DNA from: Pirellulales bacterium
GTDB taxonomy: Bacteria > Planctomycetota > Planctomycetia > Pirellulales > JALHPA01
Length of the DNA: 64,000 nucleotides
Assembly: GCA_033762255.1 (NCBI GenBank)
Contig: JANRLT010000015.1
Location: forward strand, 1-64,000
Direction: 5' to 3'
In this document: positions 28,212 to 36,795 of the stretch, piece by piece
How positions within the stretch are numbered: the first letter of the stretch is position 1
How the letters are laid out: every line of letters starts with the position of its first letter
Notes under the pieces: generated by a model
What the model saw: the letters and a program-made list of their open reading frames with translations, nothing else
What the model was told of the DNA's origin: nothing
Databases searched by the model: none
Made by a program: the position numbers and the translations under genes

Positions 28212-28264
28212 GGGCCATAGGCCCAACCTATCCCAGCCTAGGGCAAGCGCAGCGTCGCCCTAGG
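28212..28264. repeat. Two adjacent hairpins in the gap between the SirB1-like and S46 genes
   Basis: GGGCC-ATA-GGCCC at 28212-28224 is followed by a perfect 8-bp stem CCTAGGGC/GCCCTAGG (28237-28244 and 28257-28264) with a 12-base loop. No T run follows on either strand, so a classic terminator is not shown. The rest of the gap (28077-28371) has no ORF that I trust. Confidence 0.55.
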
Positions 28265-28371
28265 TTAATAGAAACCACAATAAGCAGGGTCATCGGCCCG
28301 ATTCATCCGCCTCGACCCACGGTAATTTGGCGGCCAGTTCCTTGGATTTGAAGCTGCGGCCCCCACGACAA

Positions 28372-30537
28372 TTACTTACCTTTCCGCAGTTCCTCCACCA
28401 ACTCGCGGGCGTCGTACACTTTATCCAACGCTTCGATGATTCCCGCCGAATGAACCGAAACCGCGCGGGCCTGGGTGTCGGAATAGGCAAAATCAAGCAC
28501 TAATGACTGGATATTGCCATCAAAGATGATCCCCACGATTTCGCCCGCGCGATTTACCACCGGGCTACCGCTATTACCGCCGATGATGTCCGCCGTGCTT
28601 ATAAAGTTAAACGGCGTATCAAGGCGCAGGCGATCCTTGGCCTTGATCCAACTTTCGGGAAGTTGAAACGGGTATTTATTGTCATGCTTTTGCGCATGTT
28701 CAAAGGCCCCTCCCAGCGTGGTCCACGGAGGGACCACCGTGCCGTCCGGCTCTGTAAAGCCACGCACCGTCCCAAAGGCCAGCCGCAGGGTAAACGTGGC
28801 GTCGGGATAGACGCTGGTCCCGGCGGTGGCAAAACGGGCTTTGGCGATTTTAGCATACGCCTGGCGCAGTGGTTCCTCCAGGACCGACTCCATCGTCTTG
28901 CGCACTTCGCGGGCGGCCGGATCCACCAACAATGCGAGCTTGATCATCGGGTCTTCGCTGGCCTTGATCGCCGCCAAGCCCCCATCAAAGAGTTCCTGCC
29001 GATAGGCAATATCCCGCAATTTGCTGCCGCGAATCAGTTCCGCCGCCCGTTCCCGGGGGGATTTGCCCGCTAGCACCTGGGCCAGCAGTTCGTGCCGCCG
29101 TTGGCTGGTGGCGGAATCGGGCTGCACCGCCCAGCCATCACCGGCTTGCATTTCCTGGTACAAGCCCAGGGAGTCGGCCAATTTGGCGATTTCCAGTGCT
29201 TCGTAAAGAGGCGCGGCGGAAAAGAGTTCTTGCTTGAGCGAGTCCAAGGCGGATTCGCGGTACTCGCGCAGGCGTTCGGCGTTGGGTTTTTCCCGCTCGA
29301 TCGCCAGGCGCACCAGATCGCGGGCGATGTCAAAATAGCGGGAATCAAACGCCTCCGCCCGCTCCAACAGCAGCAATTCAAAGTAAATCGGTTTGATCCC
29401 CGCCAAACCGTCGGCAATTTCGGTCCAGGCGGCGGCGTTCTCTGATTGGGAGGGATCGTTTTTGAGAGTGGCCCGCAGGTGGTTCTCGGCGGCGACTTTG
29501 GCCTGCATCACGGCGGGATCTTGCAAGCCCGCCAACCCCCCCAACCGCGCTTTGCGGCTATTTTGAATGCCAAACAATTCATCCTGGGCCTGGAGCGCGT
29601 TTTCGGCATTGCGGTCGCTGTAGTTCTTTAATAGGACTTCGCGCCGTTTGAGCAAATTAAGCTGCCAGGGGAATGTCCAATCTCGCATAAATTCCAGATG
29701 GGCGACGGTGTTTTGGCGATCGGTCTTGCCGGGATGGCCGGCGACAAAGACCAGCTCATTTTCCGCCGCGCCGTGCGCGCTCCAGGTCAGATGGTGAGGC
29801 ACCTGGGCGGGTTGGCCGTTTTCGTACGCGCGAAAAAAGCAAATATCCAAGTCATAGCGGGGAAATTCAAAATTGTCCGGATCCCCACCAAAGAACGCGA
29901 TCTTGTGTTCCGGGGCAAAGACCAGCCGCACATCGGTGTATTGCTTATAAGAGTACAGATGATATTCGCCCCCCTGGTACAGGGTGACCACATCGCTGCG
30001 CAGGCCGGTTTTTTCCTTGGCCGATTGTTCGATGGTGTTCATCGCGGCGCGGCGGGCTTTTTCGGCGTCGGCGGAGGACATTCCGTCCTTGACCGCCGCC
30101 ATGACCTGGGGCGTGACATCCTCAATTTTGACCAGAACATTTAGTTCCAGATCGAGGCACTTGATTTCTTGATCCAGGGACCGGGCATGAAAACCGTCGT
30201 TGAGATAGTCGTGCTCGGGAGAGCTCAACTTGGCCAGCGCGTCCGCCCCAACGTGATGATTGGTCATGACCAATCCCCGTGGCGAGACAAACGATCCGCT
30301 GCCGCCGCTATTAAAGCGCACCGCCGATTGCCGCAGATGGGACAGCCACTCGGCGGAGGGGGAAAAATCATAGCGCTCCCGCAGGGTGGCCAATGGCGGA
30401 TTGGTAAAGAGCCACATCCCCTCATCGGCGCTCAGCCGGGGTGCGTGTGATAATAGAAAGGTGGTTGGCATCAACAGGGAGGCCATAAACAACCCGAAGG
30501 AAAAGAAAGTTGATCGTAAATTCGAGGCGGATGCCAT
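28372..30537 (-). CDS. S46-family dipeptidyl peptidase, DPP7-like
   Basis: A 721-residue exported peptidase of the family found in Porphyromonas DPP7 and DPP11. After a hydrophobic leader (FSFGLFMASLLMPTTFLLS, cut near ADEGMW) the trypsin-like core has the His in MTNHHVG (second His, residue 95), the Asp in FPRYDLDICFFRAY and the Ser in GGNSGSPVVN. Eighteen residues after the Ser is a Gly (FDGN). The family position there is Gly in DPP7 and Arg in DPP11, so the sequence suggests release of dipeptides after hydrophobic rather than acidic residues. This is inference from counting. It would supply amino acids by degrading extracellular or periplasmic peptides. The length agrees with the family. 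It is divergent from the toxin-antitoxin genes. Confidence 0.93.
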   Translation of the reverse strand: MASASNLRSTFFSFGLFMASLLMPTTFLLSHAPRLSADEGMWLFTNPPLATLRERYDFSPSAEWLSHLRQSAVRFNSGGSGSFVSPRGLVMTNHHVGADALAKLSSPEHDYLNDGFHARSLDQEIKCLDLELNVLVKIEDVTPQVMAAVKDGMSSADAEKARRAAMNTIEQSAKEKTGLRSDVVTLYQGGEYHLYSYKQYTDVRLVFAPEHKIAFFGGDPDNFEFPRYDLDICFFRAYENGQPAQVPHHLTWSAHGAAENELVFVAGHPGKTDRQNTVAHLEFMRDWTFPWQLNLLKRREVLLKNYSDRNAENALQAQDELFGIQNSRKARLGGLAGLQDPAVMQAKVAAENHLRATLKNDPSQSENAAAWTEIADGLAGIKPIYFELLLLERAEAFDSRYFDIARDLVRLAIEREKPNAERLREYRESALDSLKQELFSAAPLYEALEIAKLADSLGLYQEMQAGDGWAVQPDSATSQRRHELLAQVLAGKSPRERAAELIRGSKLRDIAYRQELFDGGLAAIKASEDPMIKLALLVDPAAREVRKTMESVLEEPLRQAYAKIAKARFATAGTSVYPDATFTLRLAFGTVRGFTEPDGTVVPPWTTLGGAFEHAQKHDNKYPFQLPESWIKAKDRLRLDTPFNFISTADIIGGNSGSPVVNRAGEIVGIIFDGNIQSLVLDFAYSDTQARAVSVHSAGIIEALDKVYDARELVEELRKGK

Positions 30538-30688
30538 AAAAATATTCCAAGAAAACTAGGCGCAATTGTGGGTTACGAAAGAAATGATTCTCCCGCACAC
30601 GCCTATTTTATCGGTTGTCTGTGGAAATGCCAGAGCGGAGGTAGCGGGGCGGAGAACAACCAAATCATTTTCGCGGGGCGAATAAATC

Positions 30689-30726
30689 TCGACAAATTAT
30701 CTGTTTCCGATAAAATAATGATATCA
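30689..30726 (+). promoter_or_regulatory. Candidate promoter and operator of the first toxin-antitoxin pair
   Basis: TCGACA (30689-30694) and TAAAAT (30711-30716) are 16 bases apart, and an 8-bp palindrome TGATATCA (30719-30726) lies directly downstream of the -10 box, 15 bases before the antitoxin start. Antitoxins of this kind often repress their own promoter, so the palindrome is a fair operator guess. GGAG at about 30733 may serve as the ribosome site. Confidence 0.4.
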
Positions 30727-30741
30727 CTAAATGGAGTTTAA

Positions 30742-31074
30742 ATGATGCAACGCGATCAAGTCTTACACGCCGCCATGGCATTACCAGTAATAGATCGTGA
30801 ATATGTGATTCTCGCGCTGGAAAAAAGTTTGGTGCAAGTTGACACACCACAGCCCGATGAAATTCGAGAATCCGAATCGGGTTTATTCGACCAGGATTTG
30901 CTAGAGGAATTACAATCGCGTTCCGCTGGTTATCGTAATGGAACGATTCAGGCCCGATCCGCAGAAGAAGTGTTAGCCGATCTGCAAAGCTCGCTAGCGG
31001 ACGAAATCCATTGTGAATATTCGGATTTTAGCCGACGCGCAAGCGGAGATTCAGGCTGCGCAACAGTATTTTAA
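30742..31074 (+). CDS. Addiction-module antitoxin
   Basis: A 110-residue protein. It starts with MMQRDQVLHAAMALPVIDREYVILALEKSL, the helix pattern of short antitoxins of ParE-type pairs: a helical N-terminus, then a toxin-wrapping C-terminus. Two Met codons at the start (30742 and 30745) make the exact start uncertain. The last 21 residues lie over the toxin reading frame (62 bases of overlap), longer than the usual four-base overlap, so the natural end may be earlier and this tail may be noise. It is placed directly upstream of the ParE-like gene and should neutralise it. The intact homologous antitoxin at 59122-59361 is 79 residues, which supports the idea that this one is extended. Confidence 0.75.
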   Translation: MMQRDQVLHAAMALPVIDREYVILALEKSLVQVDTPQPDEIRESESGLFDQDLLEELQSRSAGYRNGTIQARSAEEVLADLQSSLADEIHCEYSDFSRRASGDSGCATVF

Positions 31075-31321
31075 TTCCCAGCAAGATGGACTAGGGCGGC
31101 GTTTTATAGACGAATTATGGGAAACATTCGGAAGGATCAAAAAACGCCCCTATATGTTTGGGAAACTAGAAACTTTGCCCCCAAGCTCCCCGTATCGCAG
31201 AGGGTTGCTAAAAACTTTTCGTTATGCGGTCATCTATTAAATATTACTGGACGAAATTCTAGTCGTGGCGGTGTGTCATACCAGTCGTAAGCCAAATTAT
31301 TGGCTGCGTAGAAAAAAGTAA
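31013..31321 (+). pseudogene. ParE/RelE-like toxin interrupted by an in-frame TAA
   Basis: From the GTG at 31013 the protein begins with MNIRILADAQAEIQ and GLGRRFIDEL, a ParE/RelE-fold toxin. It stops at TAA 31238-31240 after RYAVIY. The same frame then continues without a break as ILLDEILVVAVCHTSRKPNYW and ends at TAA 31319-31321. That continuation is the expected C-terminus of the family: the intact toxin at 58836-59129 reads IIYRILHNDECLVVAIAHTSREPGYW. A single codon in the middle of the last strand is therefore a nonsense change. The likely product is 75 residues and lacks the C-terminal strand and catalytic tail, so it is probably not toxic. The stop of the frame is four bases from the stop of cls on the opposite strand. 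Confidence 0.88.
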
Positions 31322-31325
31322 CCCC

Positions 31326-32810
31326 CTACAGCATCGGCGAAAAGAGCCGCGCGACCCCGTCCCGCAGTTTTATCAGCCACTGACGCCTGTGAAGTGCGTC
31401 CCGGGTGATCCGCACGGCCCCCGCGATTCGCCGATCCGCGTGAACCAACAATTCGCGAACAAGTGTTTCGTCGTAACATTCCACATTAAATTCAAAATTC
31501 AGCCGCAGGCTACGCGGGTCCCAATTTGCCGAGCCAAACAACGTCCACACGCCATCCACCACCAGTAGCTTGGAATGATCAAAGATGCCAGGCGTTTTCC
31601 AGACGCGGCAGTCCCGCTCGAGGACAAGCGGCAAAGTCCCCTGGCACGCCCATTGCACCAATTGCAGATTATTGGTGGCGGGCAAAATGATATCTACCCG
31701 CACGCCGCGTAAGACGGCGACGTGCAGGGCCTCGATCAAGGTGTCATCCGGCAGAAAATACGGGGTCATGATGACGATACGCTGTTTAGCCAGGGTGATC
31801 GCCGCGACCAGCGTGGTGCGCAGTTCGCCCCGGTCCTCGTCGGGTCCCGAGGGAGCTCCGCGGGCCAGCATTTTTCCCGCCGGTGAAATTTCGGGAAACC
31901 AGCGTTCATTGTCTAATATTTCCTGCGTGGTGAAGTACCAGTCCTCCGCAAAGGCCTCTTGCAGTTGTCCCACCACCGGCCCCGCGCACAAAAAGTGCAA
32001 ATCCTCAAGCGGGGCGCAGCGGTGCGGGTCCTCGCCGCAGGTCCCCGCGCGAATGTTCATCCCGCCGGTAAATCCCGTTTGACCGTCGATAACCATGATT
32101 TTGCGATGCAGGCGCAAATTGCTATAGGCAAACCGCGTCGGCAAGAACGTCCGCATAAAGCATTCGACCTGCACCCCTGCCGCGCGCAAGGGCCCCACCA
32201 CGGTAGGCCAACTGTACCGCGAACCCACATCATCGATCAGCACGCGGACCGCCACGCCGCGCTGCACCGCCGCCGCTAGCGCGGCGATAAACTGCTTTCC
32301 TAAAAGATCGTTATCAAAAATATAGGTGCATAGATTGATTGAATCGCGCGCGTCGCCTATCGCCGCCAGCATTTCCGCATAGGCCAGCTTTCCTCCCCAC
32401 AACGGCCGGCAGTTGTTTCCCTCTAACAATGGTTGTTCCGTGAGTGTGTCTAACAACGGCACCAGCGATTCCAGGTGGCGCGCGGCGGCGGGAAGATTTT
32501 CTCCCGAGGGTTCGGCGGGTACCCGCGATTCTTTATAAAAAGTCCGCTGGTATGATTTTCGCGACCGTAGGCGTTTGGCTTTACGTTCGATCCGATTAAC
32601 GCCAAACAAGATATACAACACCGCGCCAATCAGGGGGGTCAAATAAATCAGGCCCACCCATAAGATCGCGGAGCGCGTGTCCCGCTTGTTTAAGACAGCG
32701 TGAATGCCGCACCCAAATTCTAATAAAAATCCCCCCGCCGCCACGAGCACCACCCACGACTCGGAAAGCCAGGCCATCATCTCTGAGTTGGCAAAAAGCG
32801 GGTATGGCAT
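31326..32810 (-). CDS. cls: Cardiolipin synthase (phospholipase D family)
   Basis: A 494-residue membrane protein from the ATG at 32810; the longer frame begins with a GTG at 32885. Two N-terminal helices (SWVVLVAAGGFLLEFGCGIHAV and AILWVGLIYLTPLIGAVLYILFGV) are followed by two PLD-type H-x-K-x4-D motifs: HRKIMVID with GGMN, and HSKLLVVD with GSANWD. It condenses two phosphatidylglycerol molecules (or related donors) to cardiolipin and glycerol in the inner membrane. Both motifs are complete, so activity is expected. It is divergent from the ABC exporter and converges with the damaged toxin gene. Confidence 0.94.
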   Translation of the reverse strand: MPYPLFANSEMMAWLSESWVVLVAAGGFLLEFGCGIHAVLNKRDTRSAILWVGLIYLTPLIGAVLYILFGVNRIERKAKRLRSRKSYQRTFYKESRVPAEPSGENLPAAARHLESLVPLLDTLTEQPLLEGNNCRPLWGGKLAYAEMLAAIGDARDSINLCTYIFDNDLLGKQFIAALAAAVQRGVAVRVLIDDVGSRYSWPTVVGPLRAAGVQVECFMRTFLPTRFAYSNLRLHRKIMVIDGQTGFTGGMNIRAGTCGEDPHRCAPLEDLHFLCAGPVVGQLQEAFAEDWYFTTQEILDNERWFPEISPAGKMLARGAPSGPDEDRGELRTTLVAAITLAKQRIVIMTPYFLPDDTLIEALHVAVLRGVRVDIILPATNNLQLVQWACQGTLPLVLERDCRVWKTPGIFDHSKLLVVDGVWTLFGSANWDPRSLRLNFEFNVECYDETLVRELLVHADRRIAGAVRITRDALHRRQWLIKLRDGVARLFSPML

Positions 32811-33000
32811 AAATATTGCTATGTTTGTGGGAGTTTGCCAGGTAATCGTCTCGCTTGATAGGCAGCGCGGGCGGATCGCCCACATTGCCGGATCAGGGGC
32901 ATTGCCATATCAAGGAGGGGGAATTTTTGCTACTGTAAGGTAAATTGCCAAATTGTGTAACAGTTATTGTGATGTTTCCCGCCGCCTGTGTAACTCTCCC

Positions 33001-34830
33001 GTGAGTCCCCCCCCCGCGAAATCGACCCCGGCTCCCTCTTCCTGGGCGTTATTGTTACGTCTGCTCGGCCTCGGGTGGAAGTACCGCCTGGCATGTCTGC
33101 ATGTGCTGGCGCAGCAGCTACTTTTGGTGGGGTTGTCGCTGGGGCAACTGTATTTAGCCGGATTGGGGATCGATGTGATTCGGTGGCAATTAGACTCCGC
33201 GGCCCAGGCAAATCCCTGGCCCGCCTGGCTGGAGTTTCCCCGGGCGTGGAGTCCGCTCACCCAGGTGGCGGCGATCGCGGGGGTGATTTTATTCGCGGCG
33301 GTGTTCCACGCGGTGATGCGGTACCGGGCAACCATCGTCATGACCCGCTTGGCGCAAATGAAAATTGTGTTTCAGTTGCGGACCGCCGTTTATGACAAAT
33401 TGCAGCGGCTCAGTTTTCGTTTTTTTGACGCGAACCAAAGCGGTTCCATCATTAATCGCGTTACCGGCGATGTGCAAGCCGTGCGGATGTTTATCGACGG
33501 CGTGCTGATCCAAGTGCTGACGGTCGGATTATCTTTGGCCTTGTATCTGGCCTATATGCTGAGCATCCATGTATGGCTGACGCTGGCCTGTTTGGCCACG
33601 ACGCCGCTCTTATGGCTGGGCGCGGTGGTCTTTTCGCGGATTGTGCGTCCCCAATACCAGCAAAACAGCAAACTGGTCGATCAGATCATGCTGGTCCTTT
33701 CGGAAAATGTGCAGGGGCAATCCGTGGTCAAGGGCTTTGGCCGGCAAGCGGCGGAGATCGAGAAATTTGCCGCCGCCAACGCCGCCGTCCGCGACCAAAA
33801 AAATCAAATCTTTGCCACTGTCTCTTGGTTCCAGCCTTTAATGGGGTTTTTGACCCAAATTAACATGGTCGTGTTGCTGGGTTATGGGGGATATCTGGTT
33901 GTTTCGCGTCAACTAGAGTTAGGCCTAGGCCTGTTCGTGTTTGCCAAACTCTTGCACGAGTTTGCCAACCAGGTCGGCCAAATCACCAATATAGCCAATT
34001 CCATCCAGGCCAGCTTTACCGGCGCTGAACGGGTGTTCGAGATTTTGGATACGCCGTTGGAGGTGCAAAATCCCCCCGCGCCCCGGATACCCCCGGTCCT
34101 CTTGGGAGAAGTCCAGTTTGAGAATGTCAATTTTCAGTATCTATCTGGCACACCCATCCTGCAGCAAGTTGAATTTACCGCCCGACCGGGGCAGTGCGTG
34201 GCGATTTTGGGGGCGACCGGCGCGGGTAAAAGCACGCTGGTCAGCCTCATCCCGCGATTTTATGACGCCACCGCGGGGCGCATCCTGGTGGATGGGCTGG
34301 ATGTCCGCGAGTGGGACCTGGACGTGCTACGCCGCAATGTGGGCCTGGTGTTTCAAGAGAGCTTTTTGTTTAGTAATACGGTGGCGGCGAATATCGCGTT
34401 TGGCCATCCGGGGGCGACCCGCGAACAGATCGAGCGAGCGGCAAAAATTGCCGCCGCGCATGAGTTTATTGTGGATTTGCCACACGGGTACGACACGGTT
34501 ATTGGCGAATACGGCACGGACCTTTCTGGTGGGCAGCGGCAACGGTTGGCCATCGCGCGGGCGGTGCTGCTGGAACCGACGATCTTGATCATGGATGACG
34601 CCCTGGCCGCGGTCGATCCCGAGACCGAAGGGGAAATCGTGGCCGCCATGGAAAGCGCCATGCGCGGCCGAACGACGTTTGTCATTGCGCACAGATTAAG
34701 CACGATCCGACGCGCGGATTTGGTGTTGGTATTGCAAAATGGAAAAATTATCCAGCGCGGCACGCCAGCGGATTTGTTAGAGACCGCGGGACACTACCGC
34801 GCCGTGGCGGAACTACAGCTAAGTAATTAA
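33001..34830 (+). CDS. ABC exporter half-transporter 1 (degenerate Walker B, consensus signature)
   Basis: A 609-residue exporter with membrane helices (residues about 30-310) fused to an ATPase. I chose the GTG at 33001 over TTG at 32953; no ATG is near. Walker A is GATGAGKS (about 404), the signature is consensus LSGGQ (about 507), but Walker B ends in LIMDDALAAVD, where the catalytic Glu is Asp. In heterodimeric exporters such as TM287/288 this pairs with a degenerate signature in the partner. The partner gene begins 55 bases downstream and has exactly that complementary state. Substrate is unknown; such pairs export drugs or lipids. Confidence 0.93.
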   Translation: MSPPPAKSTPAPSSWALLLRLLGLGWKYRLACLHVLAQQLLLVGLSLGQLYLAGLGIDVIRWQLDSAAQANPWPAWLEFPRAWSPLTQVAAIAGVILFAAVFHAVMRYRATIVMTRLAQMKIVFQLRTAVYDKLQRLSFRFFDANQSGSIINRVTGDVQAVRMFIDGVLIQVLTVGLSLALYLAYMLSIHVWLTLACLATTPLLWLGAVVFSRIVRPQYQQNSKLVDQIMLVLSENVQGQSVVKGFGRQAAEIEKFAAANAAVRDQKNQIFATVSWFQPLMGFLTQINMVVLLGYGGYLVVSRQLELGLGLFVFAKLLHEFANQVGQITNIANSIQASFTGAERVFEILDTPLEVQNPPAPRIPPVLLGEVQFENVNFQYLSGTPILQQVEFTARPGQCVAILGATGAGKSTLVSLIPRFYDATAGRILVDGLDVREWDLDVLRRNVGLVFQESFLFSNTVAANIAFGHPGATREQIERAAKIAAAHEFIVDLPHGYDTVIGEYGTDLSGGQRQRLAIARAVLLEPTILIMDDALAAVDPETEGEIVAAMESAMRGRTTFVIAHRLSTIRRADLVLVLQNGKIIQRGTPADLLETAGHYRAVAELQLSN

Positions 34831-34885
34831 GAATTAAAAATTAAGAATTAAGAATTACCGCACTCCTCCAAACACCACTTCCACC

Positions 34886-36703
34886 GTGTCCGCCACCGCC
34901 TACAGCTATCAGCGCACTCTCACCCGCGTGGAAAAGCGCGAGGATGAGGAATACGAGCAGCGTCCGCTGGACTATGCGCTGGTGCGGCGGATCATGGGCT
35001 ATATTCGTCCCTATGCCCGCGAGCGCAACCTGCTGTTTATCAGTTGTCTACTGCGGGCGGTGCAGCTTCCCGCGCTGGCGGCGATCATAGCCATGGCGAT
35101 CAAGGGCCCAATCGCCGCGGGGGACATGACCGGCGTGGTGTGGCACATGCTGGCGTTTTTGGCCTTGGCGGCATTCACGTCTTATACGTTCCACTATCGC
35201 CAAAAGCTGTCGCTGGTCCTGGGGGAGGCCGTGGTCCATGACCTGCGCAACGATCTCTTTCGCCATTTACAAACCATGCCCATGGCCTTCTTTCACCGGA
35301 CCAAGCTAGGCCGCATTATCAGCCGCATGGCGTCCGATGTTGAGGAAGTCCGCCTAGGCGTGCAAGAAGTCCTGTTTATCGCGGTGGTGTCGCTGGGTCA
35401 GATGGTCATTTCCGCCGCGTTCATGTTGTATTATGACGCGGGGCTGTTTCTGTTGGTCTTGGCCATGGCACCCGGTTTGTGGTTGATCAATCGCACCTTT
35501 CATAAAAGCATGAGCGATGTCCTGCGCCGCCTGCGCGAGTCCTTTAGCCGGGTGACCGCCACCCTGGCCGAAAGCGTTAACGGCATCCGCGTGACGCAAG
35601 GGTACGTCCGCCAGGATACCAACGCCCGGATGTTTGGCGAACTTTTGGGGGATCACGCGCGCTACAACTATCAATACAGTCGAATTAACGGCATCTTCTT
35701 ACCGCTGTTGGATCTCAACAATCAGGCGCTGGTCGCGGTGTTGTTAATTATCGGCGGGTGGCGGGCGCTCGCCCCCGAACCGACCATTGCGGTGGGGGAT
35801 CTGGTCGGCTTTTTCTTTATGGCCCACACGTTCTTTGGTCCGATCACCATATTGGGCAATCAATACAATCAAGCCTTGACCAGCATGGCGGGGGCGGAGC
35901 GGGTTTTTAAACTATTGGACACGCCCCCCGACTGGCGGGATGATCCCCAGGCGACGGAACTAACGGATTTTCAAGGGAAAGTGGAGTTTCGCGGCATTAC
36001 ATTTGGTTACGACCCCGCCCGGCCCGTCCTGCACGACATTTGCTTTACTGCCCAGCCGGGGGAATCGATCGCGCTGGTGGGCCATACGGGGAGTGGCAAA
36101 ACGTCCATCATTAACCTGCTGGCCAAGTTTTATCTACCACAAAGCGGCGAACTCTTGTTGGATGGCCGCGACATCCGCCAAATCACGGGTGAATCACTGC
36201 ACCAGCGGATCGCGCTCGTCCTACAGATGAATTTTTTGTTTTCCGGCAGTGTCGCCCACAATATCCGTTATGGACGGTTGGACGCGACGGATGAGCAGAT
36301 TGAGGATGTCCTGCGGCGGTTGAATTGTTGGGACCTGATCGCGAAGTTGCCGCAGGGGTTGGAGACGCCGGTGGGAGAGCGCGGTTCGCTGATTTCGCTG
36401 GGACAGCGGCAAGTGATCTGTTTTGCCCGGGCGCTGATCGCCGATCCGCGAATCTTAATTTTGGACGAGGCGACCAGCAGCGTCGATGCCCTGACCGAGG
36501 CGCGGTTGCAACTAGCCCTGGGCGTGCTCATGCGCGGGCGGACCAGCTTTGTCATCGCCCACCGGCTGAGCACCATCCGCCAAGCCAACCAGGTGTTGAT
36601 GCTGGATCATGGGCGGATCGTGGAACGGGGGACGCATGCGGAGTTGCTGGCTGCGGCGGGACCCTACGCCCGGTTGTACGAGCGATTTTTGGCGGGGCGG
36701 TAG
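34886..36703 (+). CDS. ABC exporter half-transporter 2 (consensus Walker B, degenerate signature)
   Basis: A 605-residue exporter. The start is GTG at 34886. It has the six-helix membrane domain and an ATPase with Walker A GHTGSGKT (about 398), signature ISLGQ in place of LSGGQ (about 501) and Walker B ILILDEATSSVD with the catalytic Glu. With its upstream neighbour it would make one consensus site (its Walker B with the other subunit's LSGGQ) and one degenerate site. An N-terminal basic and acidic stretch (KREDEEYEQRP) precedes the first helix. AT-rich AATTAAGAATTA repeats fill the 55-base gap between the two genes. Confidence 0.93.
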   Translation: MSATAYSYQRTLTRVEKREDEEYEQRPLDYALVRRIMGYIRPYARERNLLFISCLLRAVQLPALAAIIAMAIKGPIAAGDMTGVVWHMLAFLALAAFTSYTFHYRQKLSLVLGEAVVHDLRNDLFRHLQTMPMAFFHRTKLGRIISRMASDVEEVRLGVQEVLFIAVVSLGQMVISAAFMLYYDAGLFLLVLAMAPGLWLINRTFHKSMSDVLRRLRESFSRVTATLAESVNGIRVTQGYVRQDTNARMFGELLGDHARYNYQYSRINGIFLPLLDLNNQALVAVLLIIGGWRALAPEPTIAVGDLVGFFFMAHTFFGPITILGNQYNQALTSMAGAERVFKLLDTPPDWRDDPQATELTDFQGKVEFRGITFGYDPARPVLHDICFTAQPGESIALVGHTGSGKTSIINLLAKFYLPQSGELLLDGRDIRQITGESLHQRIALVLQMNFLFSGSVAHNIRYGRLDATDEQIEDVLRRLNCWDLIAKLPQGLETPVGERGSLISLGQRQVICFARALIADPRILILDEATSSVDALTEARLQLALGVLMRGRTSFVIAHRLSTIRQANQVLMLDHGRIVERGTHAELLAAAGPYARLYERFLAGR

Positions 36704-36795
36704 GGGGGGAATTTCACTATAAAAATTATGCTCGTACCGAACATTGTGCGAATACAAGCCCAGAGGGCTGAAATCTTTATAGTTTCTACAGAAAT

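Noticed and set aside
28290-28496. Minus-strand ORF below the S46 gene, ending KLPWVEADESGR
   Set aside because: The ending looks protein-like, but the rest is an alternative frame of the S46 gene and no start supports it. I cannot exclude a gene remnant.
31238-31240. Selenocysteine or readthrough explanation for the parE stop
   Set aside because: The codon is TAA, which does not code Sec, and no SECIS-like hairpin is seen; a nonsense mutation is simpler.
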